DNA of 15,038 bases from Planctomycetota bacterium (GCA_003644175.1 QNBS01000016.1:1-15038), one strand, 5' to 3'; shown: positions 1 to 7,260, counted from the first letter of the stretch. A program made the numbers and translations. The notes: generated by a model from the letters alone, not told the origin.

Positions 1-265
1 AGAGAAGCATTACAGTTTGCTCCACCATTTTGTGCCTGACTAATTGCGGGACAATAACCATCACAACCCCAAGTAATGTCACAGGAATTCCTACGTACAC
101 ACTTTTAGCGACCGCTTTAATTTCAGCGCCTTCGACGCTAACCTCCGTAACCCCTCGAATACCCAATAGAATCATGACAACGCCAACGACTGCCAGCAGG
201 ATACCGGCCAATGTTACCACACCCTTTAATCGCCTTATTGATCGCACTATATCATCCGTATTCAT
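1..265 (-). CDS. Small two-TM membrane protein, partial (runs off left edge)
   Basis: I do not recognise a named family. Reading the minus strand from the ATG at 265 gives 88 open codons with no stop before the window edge, so the C-terminus is missing. The protein begins with a short charged segment (MNTDDIVRSIRRLK). A hydrophobic helix follows at about residues 15-36, then a short polar loop with several Glu and Lys residues (about 40-54), then a second hydrophobic helix at about 58-76. This predicts an inner-membrane protein with a small loop between two helices. A GGGAAG Shine-Dalgarno-like element sits 6 nt upstream of the ATG. The gene lies 50 bp downstream of the peptidase-like gene on the same strand and is equally AT-rich, so co-transcription is likely. 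A role as membrane partner of that protein is inference only. Confidence 0.7.
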   Translation of the reverse strand, partial: MNTDDIVRSIRRLKGVVTLAGILLAVVGVVMILLGIRGVTEVSVEGAEIKAVAKSVYVGIPVTLLGVVMVIVPQLVRHKMVEQTVMLL

Positions 266-315
266 GTCAGACTTCCCATCATCTCAAACGTGATTGCTTG
301 CGACTGAGCTTCCAT

Positions 316-2001
316 TCACCACTCGACCAATGCCTCCTGGCTACTTCTGATTATATCTGCATATTCATACAACAACCAAGGCTCTGTTTGCCCGGATAGC
401 CCATATCTTATGAAGCCAGGCAACCAAGCCAAGACGAAGCATTCATTGTTGTCAGCGGCCACCTTGCTGGCAGTGGCATTAATTAAAACGTCCCCCAGCT
501 TCATTTTGTTCCCTGCGTAGAGGTTTGGAATTGTAATTTCTGTTACCCATAACTTTGTGGGCACTGATTGAAATTGCGTCATTTGCTCTTTGCTTGGCTC
601 AAGGTTTCCACGGCTCTCCTGCTCCTTCAAGTAAGATAGATACTCATTCCTCGTTAAGAAAATGGTACGGGCCACCAAATTCCTCGACTTCACTTTCCTA
701 CGAAGTTCATCAAGCCAGAACCACTTCGTTGATAACCGTGTCTCCTGTACTAACTTCTTTGCAATATCAACAGCTATTTCCTGGGCATCATAGCCGAGTA
801 TGCGTATTTTTGGTGTGATGGACATTATGCGCGTGGCATGAAGTTTCGGATTCTTATAGGGTACTATGTCATTTCTTATCATATCCGATGGCAGAGTAAC
901 ATTCATGCCATAGTTGTCATCACTCATCAGATAATGACATACCCAGGAACTTGCCCGTATGTATGGTCTCCGAGGATAGTTGCCGTAGCCAATATTAGCC
1001 TCCGGCTCCCACCTGTCGGAGTTCCAAGTGTGCCCCATAATCGCAACGGCATGCGCATAAGTTTCACGTGTAGCTGTATTCCAACCTTTTATTTCCAGGA
1101 TTGTGGGGAAGCTAGATTCAACCATCGGGTACATTATCTCGTCATATTCGGCAGCTATCTCACCAGAAAAATCTACAACAGTTAATTGGCCACCCAAACT
1201 TTTTACCACTTTTTCTATGTCATCACGATTCAAGCCTCTCTTAGTGGAGGAGGCATCCCCTTTATAGTACCCAACTGTCTTTTCTGGCGAGCTGAAATCC
1301 AAATCCAAAATCTCATTAATGCGTCTATTCGTCAACTTGTCCATTTTCCCATAACCCAAGAAAGCGGATTTAGCACTGTTAACTATCATTCGTAGCGATG
1401 CATGTCCGCATGTGCTTGTAAGATTATTTTGCTGCGTAAAGAAATTTCCAATTATCGTGAAGTCTCTATTTGATTTTGATGAAGCTATCCCTACCGTGGT
1501 TTTGTACTCACGATAGTTATGGATATAATAATTTGCCACCTCCACAGGCACAATCTCCTCGCCACCTCCATCAGATATACCGCTAAAAGCTATCCGCGGC
1601 GTTTGGATAACCGCTTCTAACAGATACCCTATTTTTTCATTAGGTAACTCTAAAGTTACAAGCACCGCGTAGCCCAAGAGATGCGTATCCGGTAGTTCCG
1701 TTTTGTTGCTCCATACTTTAGATGGTGGGAACGACGCAAAGAAAGTCAGGCGCGTTGCCTTAATGCCAACAGGTACCCCGAATCGTTGCTCTGCCATGTG
1801 CTTTTCATCAAGTAACTCGGCTCCAGGAGACAATTGTTCCTCTATATATGATCTGGCGGACATTTTCCGCATGAGGGTCAGGAATCGGCGCAACGGGTGT
1901 TTATTGCACCTCACTCCCTTACAGAGTTTCTTGGCAAGCCTAAAGAAAGAGACATCGCAGGACTTCAATTTTTCTACACCAGTTGCGTATACTCCCTGCA
2001 T
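316..2001 (-). CDS. Papain/C39-like cysteine peptidase-type protein, 561 aa
   Basis: Predicted cytoplasmic protein with no signal peptide or TM segment. The middle resembles the papain-like/C39 fold: a Gln-rich FFTQQN (residues 186-191), then C198 in TCGHASLRM, which matches the usual C-G-x-A-S-x-x-M nucleophile helix; a strand ending in AHAVAIMGH (H317); and a later SDDNYGM motif (about 360-366) that could supply the third acidic or amide residue. The first 180 residues and last 190 match nothing I can name. An upstream in-frame TTG at 2025 would add 8 residues, but the ATG at 2001 has a strong GGGAGG 8 nt before it, so I chose the ATG. The gene lies between a 57-codon ORF and a two-TM gene, all minus strand and AT-rich. 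Whether it is a peptidase, transglutaminase-like or inactive, and what its substrate is, cannot be told from sequence alone. Confidence 0.8.
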   Translation of the reverse strand: MQGVYATGVEKLKSCDVSFFRLAKKLCKGVRCNKHPLRRFLTLMRKMSARSYIEEQLSPGAELLDEKHMAEQRFGVPVGIKATRLTFFASFPPSKVWSNKTELPDTHLLGYAVLVTLELPNEKIGYLLEAVIQTPRIAFSGISDGGGEEIVPVEVANYYIHNYREYKTTVGIASSKSNRDFTIIGNFFTQQNNLTSTCGHASLRMIVNSAKSAFLGYGKMDKLTNRRINEILDLDFSSPEKTVGYYKGDASSTKRGLNRDDIEKVVKSLGGQLTVVDFSGEIAAEYDEIMYPMVESSFPTILEIKGWNTATRETYAHAVAIMGHTWNSDRWEPEANIGYGNYPRRPYIRASSWVCHYLMSDDNYGMNVTLPSDMIRNDIVPYKNPKLHATRIMSITPKIRILGYDAQEIAVDIAKKLVQETRLSTKWFWLDELRRKVKSRNLVARTIFLTRNEYLSYLKEQESRGNLEPSKEQMTQFQSVPTKLWVTEITIPNLYAGNKMKLGDVLINATASKVAADNNECFVLAWLPGFIRYGLSGQTEPWLLYEYADIIRSSQEALVEW

Positions 2002-2025
2002 ACAAAATTCCTCCCATACGGTCAA

Positions 2026-2077
2026 GTCGCTCCCAAAGCAGCGACAGTGCTTTCAAATTGATGTCGAAATCAATTTG
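2026..2077 (-). repeat. Two adjacent perfect inverted repeats in the intercistronic gap
   Basis: Two perfect dyads lie between the small ORF stop (2086) and the peptidase-like gene start (2001). The first pairs CAAATTGAT (2054-2062) with ATCAATTTG (2069-2077) around a 6-nt loop. The second pairs GTCGCT (2026-2031) with AGCGAC (2040-2045) around an 8-nt loop. Neither is followed by a U-tract on the minus strand, so they do not look like intrinsic terminators. The second lies about 12 nt upstream of the GGGAGG ribosome-binding site. They could be mRNA-processing or stabilising hairpins, or a repressor operator. Confidence 0.6.
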
Positions 2078-2085
2078 GGGGCAAA

Positions 2086-2259
2086 TCAGGTAGGTTCTCC
2101 CACAAGCCAGTCACGTTTCTTCGATTCCTCAACTTGACTCCTAAGACCTTGGAGTTTCTGTTTTACCGGGCCACTTTGGCACAGATTTTCAGCCGAAGGA
2201 GCACTAATCACCTTAGTTGAACTGTGTTTCCGACGTAATGTTGCTCTTTTTCTTGCCAT
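2086..2259 (-). CDS. Small basic hypothetical protein, 57 aa
   Basis: An unrecognised short ORF translated from the minus strand. It starts MARKRATLRRKHSSTKV, is strongly basic over its first 16 residues, continues with a helix-prone charged stretch (KQKLQGLRSQVEESKKRDW, about 33-51) and ends LVGEPT. There is no signal peptide or TM segment. The ATG at 2259 has a good AAGGGGAA Shine-Dalgarno element 4 nt upstream, which is the main reason to believe it. It precedes the peptidase-like gene by 84 bp on the same strand and is probably the first cistron of that operon. Possible roles include a DNA- or RNA-binding regulator, a substrate or leader peptide, or a leader ORF controlling translation. 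None of these is shown by the sequence. Confidence 0.5.
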   Translation of the reverse strand: MARKRATLRRKHSSTKVISAPSAENLCQSGPVKQKLQGLRSQVEESKKRDWLVGEPT

Positions 2260-2733
2260 CTGATTCCCCTTATTATGATTTCCAATCCTATACGCCCTCC
2301 GCCTCCAGGCTCACCACCACACTCTCCAATTCTGTCCCATTGTTTAGGTAACTCGGCCAATACAGGGGTGCATTTAACAAGAATATCATTTTGGCTGCGA
2401 GCACAATACCCGCCAACTGTTAGTAAGTATCTAACTACCCATTATAATAACAACTGTCCGAAGTGCGATGTTTTTTTCGCATAATCAACAAAAAAATGAA
2501 AAAATGTGTATTTCATTATTTCTTGCTCTGCCCTTTTTCTGCCGTAAGGCGTTTATTTCCAAGGCCTTACGTGGCCACATGCCTTCTTGAAGAAAAACGC
2601 ATGGTCCTGGTCAAAATCTGCCCAACTCCATTGATTTTCCATATTTTCTTAACAGAAACTCGAAAGATGTATCTTTTTCCCAGAAATCCAATCCGGCTTG
2701 AGCTGCATTGCATTCTATCCTGCACATTTACAT
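2260..2733. other. AT-rich intergenic region with no convincing gene
   Basis: Open frames here (plus-strand 2275-2484 and 2463-2735, and short minus-strand frames) lack good ribosome-binding sites and recognisable protein features. The region holds a perfect 8-bp hairpin, CGTAAGGC (2543-2550) with GCCTTACG (2564-2571) and a 13-nt loop. It also has a small TGCGA/TCGCA dyad enclosing a T-run (2464-2481). It separates the AT-rich left-hand operon from hemL and may mark the edge of an acquired segment. No integrase, att duplication or insertion-sequence terminal repeat was found. Confidence 0.5.
2441..2446 (-). promoter_or_regulatory. Candidate -10 element for the peptidase-like operon
   Basis: A perfect TATAAT on the minus strand lies about 180 nt upstream of the small ORF in AT-rich DNA. 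No convincing -35 hexamer sits 16-18 nt further upstream, so this is a weak candidate. Confidence 0.25.
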
Positions 2734-2759
2734 AAAGAAAGCCATATCTTCTACGGCTT
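2734..2759 (-). terminator. Intrinsic terminator-like hairpin overlapping the hemL stop
   Basis: On the minus strand AAGCCGTA (2759-2752, sharing two bases with the TAA stop) pairs with TATGGCTT (2746-2739). This makes an 8-bp stem with one G-U pair and a 5-nt loop. It is followed by the U-rich stretch TCTTT, a compact but plausible rho-independent terminator for hemL. Confidence 0.6.
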
Positions 2760-4035
2760 ACAGTTCTACTTGTCTAACCGCCGCCACCGTCCTCCTGACA
2801 TGCCCTTCCGTGTGGGCTGTTGATAGGAAGTTTGCTTCGAACTGGGATGGGGGGAGGTAGATGCCTGCATTCAGCATCTGTCTGAAGTATGAAGCATATT
2901 TTTTTGTGTCGGATTTTGTTGCGGTGTCGTAGTCGGTTACCGGGTGGGGGTTGAAGAAGAGGGTGAACATTGAGCCGATCTGGTTGATTGTGTGCTCGAT
3001 GCCTTTGGCGTTCAATATCTCGCTGATCTGTGTGCACAGGCCGATTGTCATCGCCTCCAGACGCGGGTAGGGGTTGGTGGTCTTTAGCTGTTTGAGTGTT
3101 GCGATGCCGGCGGCTACGCAGACGGGATTGCCCGAGAGGGTGCCTGCCTGGTAGACGGCGCCTTCGGGGGAAAGGCGCCTCATGATCGATGCCTTGCCGC
3201 CGATTGCGCCGATGGGGAAGCCGCCGCCGATTATCTTGCCTAACGTTGTGATGTCGGCCTTGACGCCCAGCAGCTTCTGGACGCCGCCCCAGGCGACGCG
3301 GAAGCCGCTGATTACCTCGTCGAAGATCAGCAGGCTCTTGTTTTTGTTGCAGAGCGTGCGGAGGCCTTTGAGGAATGACTTTTTGGCGCAGACGACGCCC
3401 ATGTTGCCGGCGACGGGCTCGATGATGACGGCGGCTATGCAATCGCCGTGCCTGTCGAAGAGCTTTTTGACGGCTTCGAGATCATTGTATGGCGCCAGCA
3501 GGGTGTGCTTTGCGAAGTCCTTCGGTACGCCCGGGCTTGACGGTGCGCCTAATGTTGTCAGGCCGGATCCGGCCTGGACGAGCATGTGGTCGACGTGGCC
3601 GTGATAACAGCCGGCGAACTTGACGACCTTGTCGCGGCCCGTCGCACCGCGGGCGAGTCGAATCGCCGTCATGACCGCCTCGGTGCCGGAGCTGACCAGA
3701 CGCACCTTGTCGATGGAAACGACCGCGGCGACGATCATCTCGGCCAACGTCGTCTCCAGCGCCGTGGGTATGCCGTAGCTGGTGCCTTTGGCCATCGTCT
3801 TTTTGACCTCGTCGAGCACCGCCTTGTTGGCGTGGCCGAGGATCATCGGGCCCCAGGACAGGCAATAATCGATATATCTGTTGCCGTCGGCGTCCTGGAG
3901 CATTACGCCTTTGGCCTTTTCGATGAAAATCGGCTTGGCGCCGACCGACTTGAACGCCCGAACAGGGCTGTTTACGCCGCCGGGAATAACCTTGTTGGCC
4001 TGGGTGAATAAACGCTCATTTGTGCGTGTCTTCAT
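2758..4035 (-). CDS. hemL: Glutamate-1-semialdehyde 2,1-aminomutase
   Basis: PLP-dependent class-III aminotransferase-fold enzyme that converts glutamate-1-semialdehyde to 5-aminolevulinate in the C5 route to heme and other tetrapyrroles; cytoplasmic. The 425 residues match the family's usual length. Visible signatures are the N-terminal VIPGGVNSPVRAF (16-28), the PLP phosphate region SSGTEAVMTAIRLAR (115-129), CYHGHVDH (143-150), the cofactor aspartate in FDEVISGFR (238-246), and the Schiff-base lysine K267 in TTLGKIIGGGFPIGA. GTLSGNP, which GSA aminomutases carry near the C-terminal third, is also present. The ATG at 4035 has GAGGA about 6 nt upstream. No other tetrapyrrole gene is next to it, and it appears monocistronic, with a hairpin terminator at its stop and a palindrome-rich spacer upstream. 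Confidence 0.97.
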   Translation of the reverse strand: MKTRTNERLFTQANKVIPGGVNSPVRAFKSVGAKPIFIEKAKGVMLQDADGNRYIDYCLSWGPMILGHANKAVLDEVKKTMAKGTSYGIPTALETTLAEMIVAAVVSIDKVRLVSSGTEAVMTAIRLARGATGRDKVVKFAGCYHGHVDHMLVQAGSGLTTLGAPSSPGVPKDFAKHTLLAPYNDLEAVKKLFDRHGDCIAAVIIEPVAGNMGVVCAKKSFLKGLRTLCNKNKSLLIFDEVISGFRVAWGGVQKLLGVKADITTLGKIIGGGFPIGAIGGKASIMRRLSPEGAVYQAGTLSGNPVCVAAGIATLKQLKTTNPYPRLEAMTIGLCTQISEILNAKGIEHTINQIGSMFTLFFNPHPVTDYDTATKSDTKKYASYFRQMLNAGIYLPPSQFEANFLSTAHTEGHVRRTVAAVRQVEL

Positions 4036-4102
4036 ATCTGATCCTCGCTAACAATTGTCCTGTCCATATCGAAAAAGCCCGGCCTGTAGCGGTATGAGCC
4101 AT

Positions 4103-4125
4103 CCACTTCGCCTGCGGCTCAGTGG
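4103..4125. repeat. Imperfect palindrome in the hemL upstream spacer
   Basis: CCACT (4103-4107) pairs with AGTGG (4121-4125) and an inner GCC/GGC pair encloses TGC, with a symmetric TC/TC internal loop. It is of the same style as the other GC-rich interspersed palindromes nearby. Confidence 0.45.
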
Positions 4126-4241
4126 CTGCCACATGCGCGAACTCCCGCGAACCGGCGTCGAAGCGTGGATTATTGTGAATCTTGCCGGCAAAGTCAAGCC
4201 CTTTGCCGGGATGGTGAGGCCCCAAAAAAGCGGAAACCGCC

Positions 4242-4266
4242 CGTTCGGCTACGCTCAGGGCAGGCT
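4242..4266. repeat. Interspersed repeat fragment of the TTCGGCTACGCTCAGG type
   Basis: The stretch CGTTCGGCTACGCTCAGGG followed by CAGGCTC matches a repeat motif that I recognise as recurring in many bacterial intergenic regions. Spurious translations of it read PFGYAQG, as seen in the plus-strand frame here. Copy number in this genome cannot be judged from one window. Confidence 0.5.
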
Positions 4267-4287
4267 CTGCGGCGGAAGGTATTTATG

Positions 4288-4343
4288 CTGGATTCCCGCC
4301 TTCGCGGGAATGACAAGTGATTCGCGCCAATGACAAGCGAATC
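4288..4343. repeat. REP-like hairpin element ATTCCCGC-CTTC-GCGGGAAT plus decayed second unit
   Basis: A perfect 8-bp stem, ATTCCCGC (4292-4299) with GCGGGAAT (4304-4311) and loop CTTC, is embedded in CTGGATTCCCGC...GGGAATGAC. This is a widespread extragenic palindrome whose spurious translation is WIPAFAGMT. A second hairpin follows at once: GATTCGC (4319-4325) with GCGAATC (4337-4343), sharing AATGACAAG with the first unit. It lies between hemL and the PAS gene, both on the minus strand, and could act as a transcript end or stabiliser for the PAS gene. Confidence 0.75.
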
Positions 4344-4368
4344 TCACACTTGGCAAATGTTACCGCCT

Positions 4369-5340
4369 TTATGAGGCCTGTTTCTGGTCCTGTGTGATCA
4401 GGCTGAGTATGAGTCTCTCGACGGCGTGGGCCTTGTCGCGGGGTATCTGTCTTGCCGTGGCGGGCAGGTGAGAATAGCTTTTGCGAAGGCGGTCCAGCAC
4501 CTGAGGGGTGGCTGTGTCGTTGATTACGTCAATTCGCTCTATGATCGCACAAAGGCTGTTCAGGACCAGGTCCACGGTGTCGTTAAACTCCGGCTTGAAG
4601 GCGATATGGTCGCTTTCGGCGCCGCTGTCGTGTTCGGTTGGATGTGCCGCTTCGTGGGCTGCGGCGATAATGACGGGCGCCGTATCGCCGTCGCCGTAGA
4701 TGGAACTGAATCTCCAAAACAGCGTCCTGTCCCCGGTGTCGGCTCTGAGCACCGTTGCGATATCGTCAACCGGCCGACCATCGGCAATTTTCTGCATTTC
4801 GGCACGCACGCCGGGCCTGTCTTCGGGCGCAATACACGTCTCAAGGAAATCCTTGCCGATTACATCGGTCCTGTCGCGGGACCAGAGTCGCTCGGCGGCG
4901 GCGTTGAATTCCAGTATCCGCCCGGCGGGTGTGATGCAGATGATGGCATTGGGAGCGTTGTACACGATCGATTTGAAGGTTTTGCACGTTTGCTTCAACG
5001 CCGCCTGCGACCTGCTGTTTGCAATGGCGCAACTGAGGCGCTCGGCAATACCGGCCGCCTGGCTGTCGTCGACAGGGGCAGTCAGCATGATCACGGGCGC
5101 ATCGCCGCTCAGTGCGCGTATCTTGTCGGCGCTCCCGGCCGCCCCGTCGGCAGGGGCCGAATTCAGCAGGATGGCGTCGAAGCGCTTATTCGTCAGGAGC
5201 TCGGCCGCGACGGTCGCGTCGGAGGCGATTTGGACATTGAAGTTGAATTGGCAATCCGATTTCGATAATATCCGCTCAATACGATGCCGGGACGCGGCAT
5301 CCTCATCGACTAATAAAATGCTCGCGGGCATGGCGTCCAT
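4369..5340 (-). CDS. Degenerate receiver-PAS domain protein, 323 aa
   Basis: Signalling protein with an N-terminal CheY-like receiver fold (about 6-110) and a PAS domain (about 118-228), but no recognisable kinase, GGDEF, helix-turn-helix or ATPase output. The receiver keeps the acidic cluster D12-E13-D14 (ILLVDEDAASR) and the switch Thr T87 (VIMLTAP). However, the normal phospho-acceptor Asp after the third strand reads FDAILLN, giving N60, and the conserved C-terminal Lys is absent, so phosphorylation is unlikely. The PAS part has typical text: SIVYNAPNAIICI, GRILEFNAAAERLW and VIGKDFLE. Residues 255-323 look helical and may be a remnant or docking segment. The start at 5340 is supported by AAGGAGA 6 nt upstream. 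No partner kinase is adjacent. It may be a stand-alone sensor or adaptor, possibly a decayed histidine kinase; the ligand is unknown. Confidence 0.8.
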   Translation of the reverse strand: MDAMPASILLVDEDAASRHRIERILSKSDCQFNFNVQIASDATVAAELLTNKRFDAILLNSAPADGAAGSADKIRALSGDAPVIMLTAPVDDSQAAGIAERLSCAIANSRSQAALKQTCKTFKSIVYNAPNAIICITPAGRILEFNAAAERLWSRDRTDVIGKDFLETCIAPEDRPGVRAEMQKIADGRPVDDIATVLRADTGDRTLFWRFSSIYGDGDTAPVIIAAAHEAAHPTEHDSGAESDHIAFKPEFNDTVDLVLNSLCAIIERIDVINDTATPQVLDRLRKSYSHLPATARQIPRDKAHAVERLILSLITQDQKQAS

Positions 5341-5933
5341 GTGTTTCTCCTTACAAGCTCTGAAATGTCAATCCCCAAACCCACAGGGTGTAACTCTGCG
5401 GAATACACCCCGGCTGGGGCTTTCGGCTCGTCATTTTATCGGTACTTGCAATACGAATTACTTAAGAAAAAAGTGTTTTTCTGCTGTCCGGCGGGGGCGT
5501 TTTTGAGGCTGTTAGAGCGGTTTTGGTCCAATTCGTCAAAAAAAATACATTGGCTGCCGGGTCCTGCCGTGGAGGGCAAAATCGCACTCATTAATACTGA
5601 TAAGGCCGTATTTGAGCCCTGTCCTGACCACTCGATAGACCGTCGAACTCCGCCTGGTGAAAAAACACTGTGCGCCTCCTGGGAAATCCTCCGGCGGCGA
5701 CGAACTTGTCCTTTATATGGATAGCCCGCGGCGTGCGTTTTTGGGCGTGTGATATGCGTTTTGGAGTCAAAAAGCCGGTTGCCGGGCAAAATCAGCCGGA
5801 TTCGGCGGCATTTCGGCTGGTATATCGGGTGGCGAAACGGCACGTCTGGAAGGGCAGATTCGGCGGTTTTCACTACTGATATGGCCGAAAAACTCCTCCC
5901 GGCCTGACCGTTGCCCCAGGTCCCGACGGACTT
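5341..5933. other. Long intergenic region without a convincing gene
   Basis: About 590 bp between the PAS gene and the SEDS gene, both minus strand. The open frames at 5341-5724 (plus) and 5436-5873 (minus) have no Shine-Dalgarno site at their starts, low-complexity or improbable composition, and no recognisable domain, so I treat them as chance. The length suggests a long 5' leader for the PAS gene or a decayed gene. No tRNA-like or strongly structured element was recognised. Confidence 0.4.
5511..5539 (-). promoter_or_regulatory. Candidate promoter for the PAS gene
   Basis: On the minus strand TTGACG (5539-5534) is followed after exactly 17 nt by TCTAAC (5516-5511), about 170 nt upstream of the PAS start. 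The -35 is good and the -10 is a 4/6 match. A second TTGACA at 5371-5366 has no usable -10 before the start codon. Confidence 0.3.
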
Positions 5934-7223
5934 TCAGGCGCCGACGGAGGGAGGGATGAATTCGAGATTCTCCAGGCCTTTGCCGGCGACGGTGAATGGT
6001 CTGCATCTGCCGATGTTGTTGAGCAGGCCGATCGCCATCATGCTGACCATGAGCGAGGACCCTCCATAGCTGACAAACGGCAGTGTCAGCCCTGTAATGG
6101 GCATCAGGCCCAGGGTCATCGAGACATTCACAATCACGGCGACGGCGAACATTGCGATGATTCCGACGGTGATCAGGCGGGCGAACGGGTCGGTATTGCG
6201 CCAGGCGATTTCAATGGCGCACATGACGATGACGCCGTACAGCCCGATGACCACGAGACAACCGGCAAACCCCCACTGATGGGCGATTATGGCAAAAATG
6301 AAATCGTTGTGCTTTTCAGGAAGCGAATACGGGCTGCCCCTGCCGTTTTGGGTGATGTACGGTCCTTTTCGGAAGCCGTAACCCCAGAGACCGCCCGAAG
6401 CGGTGGCGTATTTCGAATGTTCGAGGTGGAAGCCCCGGTTTGCGTTCCATGTCTTGAGGTTTTCGGCTCCGCTTATGCCCCTGTCTCTGTCGGCGGCCAG
6501 GATATCGGCGAACTTCGGGTGTTTCATCGCTTTTTGGAGTATCCAGTCATTCTGCAGCAGTACGGCCGAGACCCGCATCCGCTGGTACGGTCGCATATTG
6601 AGCCACAGAACGGGGCTTACGACCAGCCCGAGCAGCATGATGAGTATCAGGTGTTTGACCTTGGCGCCGGCGACATAGAGCATGGCAAAGAGAATCGGCA
6701 TCAGCAGCACAACCGTGCCCAGGTCCGGTTCCAGCAGGATCAGCACCATCGCCAGCAGCGTCAGCGAAAATGGGCCCAGGAGCCCCTTGAAATGCCGGTA
6801 ATTGCTCCGAAAACGCAGATACCACGCTAAAGCTAATATATAGGCCAATTTGCAGAACTCCGACGGCTGGATTTTGATGTCATAGCCTGGAATCGGCTGC
6901 AGCCACCGGCACGCGCCGTTGATTTTGGGCATGAAGGGTATGGTGAAGAACTTTCCGAGCAGCACGGCCGCCAGGAGCAGCAGGATCGCCGGATACAGCC
7001 AGTAGCTGGCCGGGCCTAACAGGCGATAGTTTATCATGTTTATCATCACAAGGGCTGCAAGCCCCGCTATTGCGAAAATAAGCTGTTTTTGCCACGCCCC
7101 GGCCGGTACGAGAGGGCGTCCCGTCGCCTCGGCCGGGTCCGGATTGCCGGCCGCGTAGATCGCACATATCCCGATACCGATAAGTGCCGCCATCGCCGTC
7201 AGCATGATCAGCCGGACCACCAT
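5934..7223 (-). CDS. rodA: RodA/FtsW-type SEDS peptidoglycan glycosyltransferase
   Basis: Polytopic inner-membrane SEDS polymerase that joins lipid II into glycan strands, usually with a class B PBP, during elongation (RodA) or division (FtsW). Numbering is from the upstream ATG at 7250. Visible signatures are KIQPSEFCKLAYIL (126-139), the conserved acidic motif LEPDLGTV (173-180, essential Asp D176), LPEKHNDFIFAIIA (310-323) and MPITGLTLPFVSYGGSS (383-399), with about ten hydrophobic helices. The loop between RMRV and the GGLWGYGF segment is some 30-35 residues longer than in E. coli RodA. I prefer the ATG at 7223 (429 aa). It has AGGA 6 nt upstream, and a candidate promoter ends close to the other ATG at 7250, which lacks a Shine-Dalgarno site. 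I lean to RodA over FtsW because of the IQPSE and PEKHNDF text. No mreBCD or PBP gene is adjacent. Confidence 0.9.
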   Translation of the reverse strand: MVVRLIMLTAMAALIGIGICAIYAAGNPDPAEATGRPLVPAGAWQKQLIFAIAGLAALVMINMINYRLLGPASYWLYPAILLLLAAVLLGKFFTIPFMPKINGACRWLQPIPGYDIKIQPSEFCKLAYILALAWYLRFRSNYRHFKGLLGPFSLTLLAMVLILLEPDLGTVVLLMPILFAMLYVAGAKVKHLILIMLLGLVVSPVLWLNMRPYQRMRVSAVLLQNDWILQKAMKHPKFADILAADRDRGISGAENLKTWNANRGFHLEHSKYATASGGLWGYGFRKGPYITQNGRGSPYSLPEKHNDFIFAIIAHQWGFAGCLVVIGLYGVIVMCAIEIAWRNTDPFARLITVGIIAMFAVAVIVNVSMTLGLMPITGLTLPFVSYGGSSLMVSMMAIGLLNNIGRCRPFTVAGKGLENLEFIPPSVGA

Positions 7224-7260
7224 AATACGTCCTGTAAGAACTTTCACCATAGGCGCGTCA

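Noticed and set aside
2463..2735. 90-codon plus-strand ORF in the AT-rich spacer
   Set aside because: No Shine-Dalgarno site, no recognisable features, and it runs into the hemL terminator hairpin.
4055..4333. 92-codon plus-strand ORF upstream of hemL
   Set aside because: It contains PFGYAQG and WIPAFAGMT, which are hallmark spurious translations of interspersed repeats; no ribosome-binding site.
5436..5873. 145-codon minus-strand ORF in the long spacer
   Set aside because: No ribosome-binding site, no domain, and an amino-acid composition unlike the neighbouring genes; probably chance.
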